This document shows positions 45,717-54,831 of a stretch of DNA of 64,000 nt, piece after piece. Numbering within the stretch: position 1 is the stretch's first letter; every line of letters begins with the position of its first letter. Both the position numbers and the translations under genes were made by a program. Location: assembly GCF_001570725.1 (NCBI RefSeq), contig NZ_BCNV01000001.1, positions 372,001 through 436,000 of the forward strand. Direction: 5' to 3'. Below the pieces are notes generated by a model that was not told the DNA's origin, ran no database searches, and saw nothing but the letters and a program-made list of their open reading frames with translations. The DNA comes from Paenibacillus amylolyticus (GTDB lineage: Bacteria > Bacillota > Bacilli > Paenibacillales > Paenibacillaceae).

Positions 45717-46231
45717 AGTAAAGGGTCGGGGGTCTCGAAAGTTCCCCTCTACGCGTCTCAGAGCCCTTAACAAAGCACTTATTAGATCACTTATCAGAAT
45801 ATTTAAATGGAGCATTTTTATTCCAAACTGCTGATAAGTGTGACGACAGAGTAACTCTATGTTCTAACGAATCTCACACGCCTTATCTTGGTGATTTGGG
45901 AGAGGGGAAAAATGTAACGAATCTCAGCGACGCTATTTCATCCGAAAGCTGCGATAAACGACGAATGGTTGCCTAAAATGCGACAATAGCGCGCCTCAGA
46001 TTCGTTACATTTTCCAATTGGCTGAAATGCACCAAATAGCGTCACCTCAGTTCGTTAGCCACGGTGAAAATGATAAGTATTCTTTACTGAACTTTGAGAA
46101 TGGTGGTACCTGTACCAATACTAAGTTCCAAATACCAAATGCTAGTACTTTGCTCGAAGTACCTAGTCAAAGAAAGAATAAAACCGTTATGAAAATTCGC
46201 AATACGCGTACGACAGGAAGGGGCTCAAAAC
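45717..46231. other. Gene-free region carrying repeat element B
   Basis: No convincing gene lies in these 515 nt. Repeat element B occupies 45863-46058. AAGGGG shortly before 46232 is the ribosome binding site of the next gene. Confidence 0.65.
45863..46058. repeat. Interspersed ++-- repeat element, copy B (196 bp)
   Basis: Motif copies read TCTAACGAATCTCACACGCC (from 45863) and TGTAACGAATCTCAGCGACG (from 45913) on the + strand. Inverted copies end at 46009 and 46058. Spacing (50, then 49-50 bp) and total length match copy A at 12334-12530, while the filler sequence differs. The four copies could fold into one hairpin with arms of about 98 nt. Confidence 0.8.
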
Positions 46232-47362
46232 GTGATCACCATCAGTCTGTGCATGATTGTGAAGAACGAGGAACGCACGCTTGCGCGCTGTCTTGATTCG
46301 GTTGCCGGCATCGCAGACGAGATCGTCATTGTGGATACCGGTTCATCAGATCGTACGATGGACATCGCTGCGCAGTATACCGACCAGGTCTACACGTATG
46401 AATGGAAGGAAGACTTTGCCGCAGCCCGGAATGAGTCATTCGCCAAAGCCACGCAGGAGTATATCCTGTGGCTGGATGCGGACGATGTGCTGCTGCCATC
46501 GGAACGGGCGAAGCTTGCGGTGTTGAAGCAGCAGTTGCCGTCTGAGGGGGAGACGGCGGGTGTGATCTTGAACTACACGCTGGCCGAGGGGCCGGAGGGG
46601 AGTCCGCTCGTGACGGACCGACGCCTTCGCCTGGTCAAGCGGGATGCCGGGTGCCGCTGGCATGGCCGGCTGCACGAGCAGCTCAGCTTCCCGCAGAGCG
46701 GGGTCATTACGGCAGATATTGCCGTCACGCACCGCCGCGAAGCGGGACATCATTCGGCGCGAAATGTGCGCATTCTGCGCAAATGGATCGCCGAAGAGGG
46801 CGTAGCCCAAGGTCGCCTGCTATTTTATTATGCAGGCGAATGTTATGACCGCAAGCAGTATGCGGCGGCGGCACGCGGGTACGCAAAGCTGCTGGAGCAG
46901 CCAAGCGGTTACCGCGAGGATCGCCTCATTGCCTGCGCGCGGCTGGCGGAATGTTATGAACGACTGGGTGAGCCGGGCCGTAAGCTCGGTGCATTGCTGC
47001 AGTCGTTCCAGTATGATCTGCCACATGCCGACTTCTGCTGTGCCATTGCGGCCTGTTTTCATGAGCGGCAGGAACCCGTCTCGGCGATCTACTGGTATAT
47101 GCAGGCGGTAGACGTGAGCAGCCGCGATCCGGGACTGCGCCCAGTACCAGAGGCCTGCCGCACTTGGCTGCCACATGCCCGTTTATCCCTTTGTTATGCC
47201 CATCTGGGCAACTGGGAGCACGCATTGATGCATAACACCAAAGCCCGTGAGTATTTGCCGAACGATCCCGGATTGCTTGCCAATCGGCAGAAGCTCGAAG
47301 TTGTGGTGCGCAAGGAGATAAAGGAGCGGGAAGATCGTGGTGAAGTGTCACCTCGTAAGTAG
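46232..47362 (+). CDS. Family 2 glycosyltransferase with TPR-like C-terminus
   Basis: The 376-residue protein has a GT-A domain with SLCMIVKNEERTLARCLDSV, VIVDTGSSDRT and the metal-binding LWLDADDVLLP. It then has a helical C-terminal half (YYAGECYDRKQYAAAARGYA, ALMHNTKAREYLP) with TPR character, as in SunS-like and other peptide/protein glycosyltransferases. The start is GTG at 46232, 7 nt after AAGGGG. It is separated from the glycan cluster by repeat element B but fits the same function. Confidence 0.88.
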   Translation: MITISLCMIVKNEERTLARCLDSVAGIADEIVIVDTGSSDRTMDIAAQYTDQVYTYEWKEDFAAARNESFAKATQEYILWLDADDVLLPSERAKLAVLKQQLPSEGETAGVILNYTLAEGPEGSPLVTDRRLRLVKRDAGCRWHGRLHEQLSFPQSGVITADIAVTHRREAGHHSARNVRILRKWIAEEGVAQGRLLFYYAGECYDRKQYAAAARGYAKLLEQPSGYREDRLIACARLAECYERLGEPGRKLGALLQSFQYDLPHADFCCAIAACFHERQEPVSAIYWYMQAVDVSSRDPGLRPVPEACRTWLPHARLSLCYAHLGNWEHALMHNTKAREYLPNDPGLLANRQKLEVVVRKEIKEREDRGEVSPRK

Positions 47363-47540
47363 GGAGATAAATTAGGACAGCTGAGGACAGATGAGTTTGA
47401 AACTGGATTAGGAAATAGGGGAGATAGATTGAAGTAGAAGTGAAATAACAACAAAAACTAATTCGTTGCTGGTAGGATGCGATAGGGCGGATCAGTGAAA
47501 ATAAGCGTTAGTGGAAATAGAGTGTAAGGCACAATTGCGA

Positions 47541-47582
47541 GCAGAAGCAGAAGCAGAAGCAGAAGCAGAAGCAGAAGCAGAA
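47541..47582. repeat. Hexanucleotide microsatellite (GCAGAA) x 7
   Basis: Seven perfect GCAGAA units in tandem. Such tracts vary in copy number by slippage. No real gene reads through it. Confidence 0.95.
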
Positions 47583-47734
47583 GGTGCTTATGATTAAGCG
47601 GTAGAATAGATGTGATAGATAAGTTATGTGCTGCCATATGTTTAAAGTTCTATAGTACGAAGTTGTTAGTGAAAAAGCATATCAAACCACCAATGAAGTA
47701 TAAGTAAATAAACGATAAAATGCAGAACAAGAGC

Positions 47735-47774
47735 AGCCCCGCTCAACCGAAAGAGTCGGTGAGAGGGGCTTTTA
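47735..47774 (+). terminator. Hairpin terminator
   Basis: AGCCCCGCTCAACCG pairs with a GTCGGTGAGAGGGGCT partner (small mismatches), followed by TTTT. It could end transcripts from the glycosyltransferase gene. Confidence 0.6.
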
Positions 47775-47945
47775 ACGCTTCTCGTGCCACGTGTATCTCT
47801 TGCCATGGTGTAATGAAAGTAGCATTTGGTGAAATTTTTACAAGGTATACAGAGTGTTGGAACTTCTGACATGCGGTGCAGTGAGGATACTCATCAAGAT
47901 GAGACCTCGAGTGTTCAGAGCCGTCATATTAGCTGCTATGTTGTT

Positions 47946-48467
47946 TTATTTTTCTGGTGCCAGGCATCGCACAGACTGATCTTTCATCCGTAAGCTCTTG
48001 CACGCCCAGCCCCTGCCATCATATATTTCCTCATTAATGTTGAGGGTAATAGTCTCATCTGTGTACTCATTCCAGTTTTCAATTCGGAGTGTGTTTTCAC
48101 TTTCCCATTCGAGATGATTATTTCCGTGGTGCTCGGCACGATAGATCGTTTTTACTGTGGAGTCCTCAGGGGCATTCGTCTTCTTCACATCAACCCACAT
48201 CGTAACCCCACCTGCCGCACCACCATAGGGCACACCATAAATCTCGGCGGTATATTCACCATTCCGTGAAGGCATGGAATAACTCAATTCCCCCAGCTCG
48301 GAACGGTCAAATGTGGAAAAGTAAGGACGGAGCCAGAAATACAGGAATACGGCGGCAAACAGTACAAGAATCAACAATGTAAATGTAGTGAGAATTGGGT
48401 GTCTACGTATCCACGATTTTGGTAGTGAAATGTCTGAAGAGTCACTAGCTTGAGAGTGTTGTTTCAT
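47946..48467 (-). CDS. DUF5412-like membrane-anchored protein
   Basis: The 173-residue protein has a polar N-terminus, one membrane helix (about 27-48) and an extracytoplasmic beta-rich domain. The pattern SRNGEYTAEIYGVPYGGAAG followed by TMWVDV and NTLRIENW resembles DUF5412 proteins of Bacillales, whose function is unknown. GGAGAG precedes the ATG. It stands alone between two gene-poor regions. Confidence 0.7.
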   Translation of the reverse strand: MKQHSQASDSSDISLPKSWIRRHPILTTFTLLILVLFAAVFLYFWLRPYFSTFDRSELGELSYSMPSRNGEYTAEIYGVPYGGAAGGVTMWVDVKKTNAPEDSTVKTIYRAEHHGNNHLEWESENTLRIENWNEYTDETITLNINEEIYDGRGWACKSLRMKDQSVRCLAPEK

Positions 48468-48782
48468 GAAATTGCTCTCCTTTAGAGATGTTGGGTAGGA
48501 ACGAGATAAGGAATTGGATATATAGATATAGTGGTGTCTTCTCTTTAAGCTATTTATTAAATTAATGGTAACACACTGCGTTTATTAGTGACAAATAAGT
48601 TAAAATTACCCTTATTTCAAAAGGGACTAAATTATAAATGGAGAAAGACAGCATCCTCATGACTATATAAGCAATAAGAGATTGTATTTGGTATGGAATG
48701 TTTAACTTGCATAAAGGAGGTTGATGCTGCAATTAATTATTACAAGCATGGTATAATAGGAAGAAACGGAGTTGATGGTCAG
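48468..48782. other. Upstream region of the Rpn-type gene
   Basis: An AT-rich 315 nt region. It holds an AAAGGAGG site (about 48714-48721) that would serve only a ten-codon open frame (ATG 48724), possibly a leader peptide, and a TATAAT at about 48752-48757. No further gene is seen. Confidence 0.35.
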
Positions 48783-49637
48783 ATGTCTGATTTGCTCGAT
48801 CCTCGAAACGATTTTGTTTTCAAGCGTATTTTTGGCAGTGAAGAAAATAAAGATGTCCTGCTGGTGTTCTTGAACCGAACGTTTGCAGAGTCGGGCGAAC
48901 AACCACTGACAGAGATCGTACTACTTAACCCGTATACCGACAAAGATGCTCCTCTGGACAAACAGTCCATATTTGATATCTGGGCGAAAACAGCTGAAGG
49001 TAAGCTGATCAACATTGAAATGCAGTTATTTAATAAATATGACATCGAAAAGCGTACCCTATACTACTGGAGCAAACGTTATTCGAGCCAGCTACAGGAA
49101 GGTCAGACATACAAAGAATTGAAAAAGTGCGTTACCATTAATATTTTGAATTACTCGTTTATCACGAATGAGCGTTATCATAATGTTTTTCATCTGAGGG
49201 AAGACCACACTGGACTTGAACTTAGTGATGATCTCGAAGTGCATTTCATGGAGCTGTCGAAACTAGATGATCGATCCGTTCCGATGGCAGGTGGACTGAT
49301 TAACTGGCTCTTGTTCCTGAAAGGTGCTGACAAATCCAATTGGGAGGTGTTGCAAATGAATGAACCTACTTTGAAGAAGGCGATGGATACGCTGGAGTTC
49401 TTGAGTCAGGATCGGGAAGCACGTCGTTTGTATGAAGAGCGGCAGAAGTATTTGCATGATGAAGCTTCTATGATTGAATGGGCTACGGAAAAGGGAATAG
49501 CCAAGGGGTTAGTGGAAGGGGAAAAAAGAAAGGCGATTGAGATTGCAAAAAACATGCTCTCATTTGGAATTGAAGTTTCAATTATTGCCGAAACAAGTGG
49601 TCTAACTGTGTCTGAAGTTGAGGCGTTGAAAAATTAG
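48783..49637 (+). CDS. Rpn-family recombination-promoting nuclease / PD-(D/E)XK transposase-like protein
   Basis: The 284-residue protein has the family start LLDPRNDFVFKRIFGSEENK. It also has the PD-(D/E)XK-type core IFDIWAKTAEGKLINIEMQL (Asp, then Glu-x-Gln) and the YYWSKRYSSQLQEGQTYKEL segment. Its C-terminal part is rich in Glu/Lys with EKGIAKGLVEGEKRKAIEIA repeats. Rpn proteins cut DNA and promote RecA-independent recombination, and they are often fast-evolving. The ATG at 48783 is chosen because the family starts there, and its ribosome binding site is weak. Confidence 0.88.
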   Translation: MSDLLDPRNDFVFKRIFGSEENKDVLLVFLNRTFAESGEQPLTEIVLLNPYTDKDAPLDKQSIFDIWAKTAEGKLINIEMQLFNKYDIEKRTLYYWSKRYSSQLQEGQTYKELKKCVTINILNYSFITNERYHNVFHLREDHTGLELSDDLEVHFMELSKLDDRSVPMAGGLINWLLFLKGADKSNWEVLQMNEPTLKKAMDTLEFLSQDREARRLYEERQKYLHDEASMIEWATEKGIAKGLVEGEKRKAIEIAKNMLSFGIEVSIIAETSGLTVSEVEALKN

Positions 49638-49694
49638 AAATACCACCAGTGTGAAACAGTTATTGTATGACTTAATAGTTTTGTGAATTAAATG

Positions 49695-49735
49695 CAATCG
49701 TTTTGTCCAACTAGGGCAGGACGGTTGTTTTTATT
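49695..49735 (+). terminator. Terminator of the Rpn-type gene
   Basis: CAATC and GTCC pair with GGAC and GGTTG (bulged), followed by TTTTTATTTT. The rest of the 311 nt gap to recQ (49638-49948) shows no gene. Confidence 0.7.
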
Positions 49736-49948
49736 TTGATGAAGAAGCTTCAAACGTTTTACAGTAAAACGCGGTTGCTCATTCGGGGCTGGGCCGTTAA
49801 ACTAAAGGGAGCGGCGTTTGCTTGACGGACAAGTCATGAGAACGCCATTTTGTTGTCAAGGATGCGGTATGTGTGCCGCTTTCGGATGTCAGAATCGGAT
49901 CGGACCAAGCTGGTGGAAGAACACCGGTGATAAGTAAGGAGTCTTTAC

Positions 49949-51829
49949 ATGAGTGTGCAAACACCTACATTAGAAGAAGCGCAGGGTCTCCTGCAAAAAT
50001 ATTATGGCTACCCCGACTTTCGTGAGGGACAGAAAAAGATTGTAGCCAGCCTGCTCGAACGTGAAGATACGCTCGGCATTATGCCAACTGGGGGCGGTAA
50101 GTCGATCTGTTATCAGATCCCCGCTCTGTTATATTCGGGTCTGACGCTTGTTGTCTCCCCGTTGATCTCATTAATGAAGGACCAGGTCGATGCGTTGACG
50201 ACCGCAGGAATTGCTGCCGCGTATATTAATAGTACACTTAGCGGCAAAGAAGTGAATGATCGCATCCGCGCGGCGCAGCGCGGTGAGCTGAAGTTGCTCT
50301 ATGTCGCGCCTGAACGACTGGAGCTGGATTGGTTCCGCGATGAGATGGGCTATTTGCCAATCTCTTGCGTTGCCGTGGATGAGGCCCACTGTGTATCGCA
50401 GTGGGGACATGATTTTCGGACAAGCTACCTGGCGGTAGCGCCGTTTGTGGATAGTTTGCCAGAGCGGCCGGTGGTTGCGGCCTTTACGGCTACAGCGACG
50501 CCCGAGGTCATGGGCGATATTCTGCGGCTGCTGCGTTTGCAGGACCCGCAGACATATGTGACCGGACTTGGGCGGGATAATCTGGCGTTTAGCGTGCTGC
50601 GTGGCGAGAGCAAGAAGGATTTTGTTTTGAACTATGCTCGCGAGCATGCTAGCGAGCCAGGTATTATATACGCCGCGACCCGTAAGGACGTGGACGATCT
50701 GCATCAGCGGTTGTTGCAGGCGGGATTGCCCGCAGGACGCTACCATGCCGGCATGACGGACGATGAACGGTCCCAGAGCCAAGAAGCTTTTTTGTACGAT
50801 GATATCCGAGTGATGGTAGCGACCAATGCGTTCGGGATGGGGATTGATAAATCGAACGTGCGTTACGTGATTCATAACAGCATGCCGAAGAACATGGAGG
50901 CATATGTGCAGGAAGCCGGGCGTGCGGGACGGGACGGAGAGCCAAGCCAGTGCATTCTGCTATTCGGGGCACAGGATATTATCACCCAGAAGTTCCTGAT
51001 TGAGCAGAACCCGATGGAGGGCGACCGGAAACAGAACGATTACCGGAAGCTACAGCAAATGGTGGATTACTGTTACACGACCCGTTGTTTGCGCAGTGCG
51101 CAGCTGGATTATTTCGGTGAGGTGCATGACGATAAGCCGTGCGGTACGTGCAGTTCCTGTACAGACGACCGCGAGTTGGTAGACATGACGATTGATGCAC
51201 AGAAAATATTCAGCTGCATTCACCGCATGCGTGAACGGTATGGTGTATCATTGGTCGCTTCGGTGCTCAAAGGCTCTCGTGCCAAAAAGGTACTCGATTA
51301 CGGCTTCAACTCTCTGCCAACCTATGGCGTGATGGGTAATCGGACAGAACGTGAGATTTCGGAGATCATCAACGTGATGGTATCCGAAGGATATCTGATG
51401 CTGTCCGAGGGACAGTATCCGGTCGTTCGTCTGCAACCACTGGCGGTCGAAGTACTCAAAGGCCAGCGTGAAGTGATGCAGCGTGTGGTCCGCAAGACAG
51501 CGGCAACGGCTTCGGGTACGAACTACGGTGGACGTCGTGGTCGCGATGCGATGCCATCTGCGGTCAACGAGACGGTATTCGAACAGTTGCGTCTGATCAG
51601 GCGTGATCTGGCAGCGAAAGAGCATGTGCCATCGTACATTATTTTCAATGATGCGACCCTGCGCGAAATGAGTGTGGTATGTCCACAGACAGAACGTGAC
51701 ATGCTGGATATCAAAGGAGTCGGTGAGGTGAAGTACCGCAAGTACGGACTGCCGTTCCTGGAGTTTTTCCAGAAGCAATCAGGAGAAGAAGTGGATACGG
51801 ATGACGATGCGTTTTACGAGTATGAGTAG
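49949..51829 (+). CDS. recQ: ATP-dependent DNA helicase RecQ
   Basis: RecQ unwinds DNA 3'-5' during repair and recombination. The 626-residue protein has Walker [13 protein letters not shown] (about 46-57), the DEAH box [15 protein letters not shown] (aromatic-rich loop), and helicase C-terminal motifs ([29 protein letters not shown]). A zinc-binding RQC domain with four Cys ([17 protein letters not shown]) and a C-terminal HRDC domain ([20 protein letters not shown]) follow. AGGAG lies 7 nt upstream of the ATG. Length fits a full RecQ. Confidence 0.96.
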   Translation: MSVQTPTLEEAQGLLQKYYGYPDFREGQKKIVASLLEREDTLGIMPTGGGKSICYQIPALLYSGLTLVVSPLISLMKDQVDALTTAGIAAAYINSTLSGKEVNDRIRAAQRGELKLLYVAPERLELDWFRDEMGYLPISCVAVDEAHCVSQWGHDFRTSYLAVAPFVDSLPERPVVAAFTATATPEVMGDILRLLRLQDPQTYVTGLGRDNLAFSVLRGESKKDFVLNYAREHASEPGIIYAATRKDVDDLHQRLLQAGLPAGRYHAGMTDDERSQSQEAFLYDDIRVMVATNAFGMGIDKSNVRYVIHNSMPKNMEAYVQEAGRAGRDGEPSQCILLFGAQDIITQKFLIEQNPMEGDRKQNDYRKLQQMVDYCYTTRCLRSAQLDYFGEVHDDKPCGTCSSCTDDRELVDMTIDAQKIFSCIHRMRERYGVSLVASVLKGSRAKKVLDYGFNSLPTYGVMGNRTEREISEIINVMVSEGYLMLSEGQYPVVRLQPLAVEVLKGQREVMQRVVRKTAATASGTNYGGRRGRDAMPSAVNETVFEQLRLIRRDLAAKEHVPSYIIFNDATLREMSVVCPQTERDMLDIKGVGEVKYRKYGLPFLEFFQKQSGEEVDTDDDAFYEYE

Positions 51830-52452
51830 GTATGAGCACGTATAAGATGAATGTGAGTGAGCTTGGCTGGTTGGGATGGAGTGAGATTTTTTTTACATTC
51901 GCCATTTCAAGTCTTTGAAGTTCATGACACGTAAAGCTTAATTGATCCAACGTTGATAGTTATCTTCATGCAAGTCGATGGTTCGTCCATGATACGGGGG
52001 AAGCGTTCGGCAGAGGTTCGAGGCTAAAACCTAAAGGCTCAAGGCAGTAAAATGTGGATATCTATTGTGGATGGAATGCGAATGAGGTCTTTAACAGGTT
52101 GAAGTTGAGTTTGAGGTTAATTATGATGTCTCCTCATTGTGGACAAAAGATGGTGAATTGTCTTTCAAAGGGTGGACATTGGCGTTAGGAATGGTCGACA
52201 TTATATTGTACAATATGTAGGTTGAATGTACGGATTGTATACTGTATGTTGTGGTTTTCGTTTGGCAGGTGTATATGTCTTTTTGAAAAGAGTGTCCACT
52301 CTTTGAAAGACAAAAGTTGGATATGTCCATGATCGGTGGAATGGGTATATCAAAAGAGGTTTAGATGAACAGCATCCGGGGCAGGATGGCTGTGATGCTT
52401 TCCTTTTATCAAAAAATATGTGGTCTGGGTGTCCAGGCAAAGGTTGTGAACC
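51830..52452. other. Long leader region of the radical SAM gene
   Basis: No gene is visible in these 623 nt. It holds the 19 bp inverted repeat (52160-52311), a perfect small palindrome ATATTGTACAATAT (about 52202-52215), and a GCATCC/GGATGGC hairpin with a T-rich follower near 52371-52405 that could act as an attenuator. Confidence 0.5.
52160..52311. repeat. 19 bp inverted repeat with 114 nt interior
   Basis: GTCTTTCAAAGGGTGGACA (52160-52178) and TGTCCACTCTTTGAAAGAC (52293-52311) match at 18 of 19 positions. Further TGGACA/TGTCCA words flank them on the outside. The structure lies 140 nt upstream of the radical SAM gene. Confidence 0.75.
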
Positions 52453-54495
52453 ATGAAGGTTATTCTTTCTACATTAAATGCAAAGTACATCCATACCTCC
52501 TTGGCCTTGCGGTGTTTGAAGGCGTACAGTGAGAAGGATTTTGATATTGACCTGGCGGAGTATACGATCAAGGACCCTGTGATGAATATTGTGTCTGATC
52601 TGTATCAGCGCGGCGCGGATGTGATTGGTTTCTCGTGTTACATCTGGAACATCGAAGAGACGATTAAGGTCATTGATAATCTGAAAAAGGTTATGCCGAA
52701 CGTGAAAATTCTGCTTGGCGGGCCGGAAGTGTCCTACGATACGGAATATTGGATGAACCGCATTCCCAATGTCGATTTTATCGTCATGGGTGAAGGGGAA
52801 GAGACGCTGCATCAGCTTTTGACGGAGCTGGAAGGAAGCAAGAAGTTCCACTTTGTCTATGGACTGGCGTATCGCAAAGGGGAAGAAGTCATTCTCATGC
52901 CAGGACGCCCGAAAGCGGATCTGAACGATCTGCCGTCACCGCACCGTTTTGATGAGGATATCCCGGAGCTTGGGAAACGGGTTGTTTATTTTGAGACCAG
53001 TCGGGGCTGTCCGTTCAGTTGTCAGTTCTGTCTGTCCAGTATTGAGGTCGGCGTGCGGTATTACGATATTGAGCGGACGAAGTCGGACATTCTGTACCTG
53101 ATCGAGAAAGGTGCGAAGCTGATCAAGTTTGTGGACCGGACGTTCAACATTAAGCGGGATTACGCGCTCGAAATGTTCAAATTCCTGATCGAGAATCATC
53201 AGGGAACAGTATTCCAGTTTGAAATTACGGCGGATATTATGCGTCCCGAAGTACTGGACTATCTGGCAGAGAATGCGCCGCCGGGCACATTCCGGTTCGA
53301 GATCGGGGTACAGTCCACGAACGATCCGACAAATGAACTGGTGAAACGCCGTCAGAATTTTGCCAAGCTGAGCCGTACCGTCAATAAAGTCAAAGCTAGT
53401 GGAAAAATCGACCAGCATCTGGATCTCATCGCCGGACTGCCGGAGGAAAATTACGATACGTTCCGCAAGACGTTTAACGATGTGTTTGCCCTAGGGCCAG
53501 AAGAGCTTCAACTCGGATTCCTTAAAATGTTGCGTGGTACGGGCCTGCGTCTGGATGCGGAAAAATACAATTACACGTATATGGATCACGCGCCGTATGA
53601 GATTCTGGGCAGTGATGTGCTACCGTTCAGCGACATCGTACGCTTGAAGCGGCTGGAGGATGTGCTGGAGAAATACTGGAACGCACACCGGATGGACCAT
53701 ACGTTGAAGTACCTGATGGAGCAGGAGTTCAACTCGCCGTTTGATTTCTTCCAGGCGTTTGGGGATTACTGGGAAGGTCAGGGGTGGCAGAAGATTGGTC
53801 ACCAACTGGAGGATCTATTCACCCGTTTGCATAGCTTCTTGGAGTCCCGTAATACGCCCCATATGGATATCGTGCTCGGCCTGATGAAGCTAGATTATTT
53901 CCTCGGTCACAAATATAAACCACGCAAAATCTGGTGGGAAGATCCGCTCCAGAAAGACCAGTGGGCGGGTTATATGAAAACGTTGGCTGAACGTCCGGAA
54001 GACGTTCGCCTGCCACGTGTTGCCGGTGCCGCAGGCACGGCATGGCTCGAAAGCAGCGGCACAGGTGCAAGTGCCGCTGGGGTAAGTTCGGCTGCTGCCG
54101 GGGAAGACTCTGCCGCAGATGCGGCGGGTGTGATCGGCAGCGAAGCTGGGGGTGCAGCGTCGCTCACTTCGGGCGACGCAACAGGGTCCGCCGCGAATGG
54201 AGCGGCGGACATGGTGGACGGCAACGCTTCGCGTGCGTTGCCGATGACCTCGGCCATGACCGCACAGACGGTCATGGGTGCCCGTGCTTTCGCCGACCTT
54301 GGTCTCGGCGAAAAGGAACTGCAGAAGCACACCGTATTGGATGTGCTTCCGTTCCGGCTTGAGCGTGTGCTAGCTGGCGCCAGCCCGCTTGCCGCGAAAG
54401 GCCGGACGCTGCTGGTCGTTGTGTACCAGCAGCATGAAGGGCAGCAGGCGCAGTATTACACGCTGCCGCTGGGAGAAGAAGCCGCTGCCATGTAG
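52453..54495 (+). CDS. B12-binding radical SAM protein (DUF4080 type)
   Basis: The 680-residue protein has an N-terminal cobalamin-binding-like domain (GADVIGFSCYIWNIEETIKV, KILLGGPEVSYD) and a radical SAM domain with the cluster motif CPFSCQFC (CxxxCxxC, about residues 189-196). It has a C-terminal DUF4080 region. Between about 515 and 610 it contains an Ala/Gly/Ser-rich low-complexity stretch that splits the C-terminal region, and the DNA there is visibly GC-rich. The substrate is unknown. Members may be methylthiotransferase-like or methyltransferases. Confidence 0.88.
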   Translation: MKVILSTLNAKYIHTSLALRCLKAYSEKDFDIDLAEYTIKDPVMNIVSDLYQRGADVIGFSCYIWNIEETIKVIDNLKKVMPNVKILLGGPEVSYDTEYWMNRIPNVDFIVMGEGEETLHQLLTELEGSKKFHFVYGLAYRKGEEVILMPGRPKADLNDLPSPHRFDEDIPELGKRVVYFETSRGCPFSCQFCLSSIEVGVRYYDIERTKSDILYLIEKGAKLIKFVDRTFNIKRDYALEMFKFLIENHQGTVFQFEITADIMRPEVLDYLAENAPPGTFRFEIGVQSTNDPTNELVKRRQNFAKLSRTVNKVKASGKIDQHLDLIAGLPEENYDTFRKTFNDVFALGPEELQLGFLKMLRGTGLRLDAEKYNYTYMDHAPYEILGSDVLPFSDIVRLKRLEDVLEKYWNAHRMDHTLKYLMEQEFNSPFDFFQAFGDYWEGQGWQKIGHQLEDLFTRLHSFLESRNTPHMDIVLGLMKLDYFLGHKYKPRKIWWEDPLQKDQWAGYMKTLAERPEDVRLPRVAGAAGTAWLESSGTGASAAGVSSAAAGEDSAADAAGVIGSEAGGAASLTSGDATGSAANGAADMVDGNASRALPMTSAMTAQTVMGARAFADLGLGEKELQKHTVLDVLPFRLERVLAGASPLAAKGRTLLVVVYQQHEGQQAQYYTLPLGEEAAAM

Positions 54496-54687
54496 GTGCA
54501 GCGGCCTGACACGAGCTGTATGGCCTATTGGCATCATTCAGCAGGAAGATGTGCCACGGCTTTACGGTCCGTGGCACGTTTGGGACAGGCATCACCGCTA
54601 TGTACGGGGGATGCCTGACTTGATGAGCACCGCGCTATTGACCGCGGTGCTTCTCAATGAGGTGCTGCCCATTGGGCGCAGCACCTC
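54481..54687. other. Four tandem GC-rich hairpins after the radical SAM gene
   Basis: Successive perfect stems are GCCGCTGC/GCAGCGGC (54481-54505, spanning the stop codon), GTGCCACGG/CCGTGGCAC (54551-54577), GCACCGCG/CGCGGTGC (54627-54650) and GAGGTGCTGC/GCAGCACCTC (54659-54687). None has a T-run. They mark the junction between normal chromosome and the recombinase-cassette region. No gene is seen in 54496-54831. Confidence 0.8.
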
Positions 54688-54763
54688 ATCTTACGCGGCT
54701 TGTCATTGCACAAGTCGCGCTCCGCTTCACTTTTAAACCAAATATATATGTTCCGAAAGCATC

Positions 54764-54816
54764 GGAAGGCCGTCTGATTCCCTAGGGGATGAAGAAGGGC
54801 CTTCCTTTTTGTTTTT
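54764..54816 (+). terminator. Strong terminator directly in front of the recombinase gene
   Basis: GGAAGGCC (54764-54771) pairs with GGCCTTCC (54798-54805), with inner TCCCTAGGGGA pairing, followed by TTTTTGTTTTT. It ends only 15 nt before the recombinase ATG, leaving no room for a promoter in between. Confidence 0.85.
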
Positions 54817-54831
54817 CAGAAAGAGTTTCCT

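Larger units (their letters stand above)
47363..47945. other. Gene-free region with a hexanucleotide repeat
   Basis: Apart from the GCAGAA tract and a hairpin at 47735-47774, nothing is seen in these 583 nt. Short open frames here lack ribosome binding sites. Confidence 0.55.

Noticed and set aside
46018..46296. 92-codon open frame across repeat element B
   Set aside because: It starts within the repeat, lacks a ribosome binding site and overlaps the glycosyltransferase gene in another frame.
50171..50875. 234-codon open frame on the minus strand
   Set aside because: It is antisense to recQ and has no ribosome binding site.
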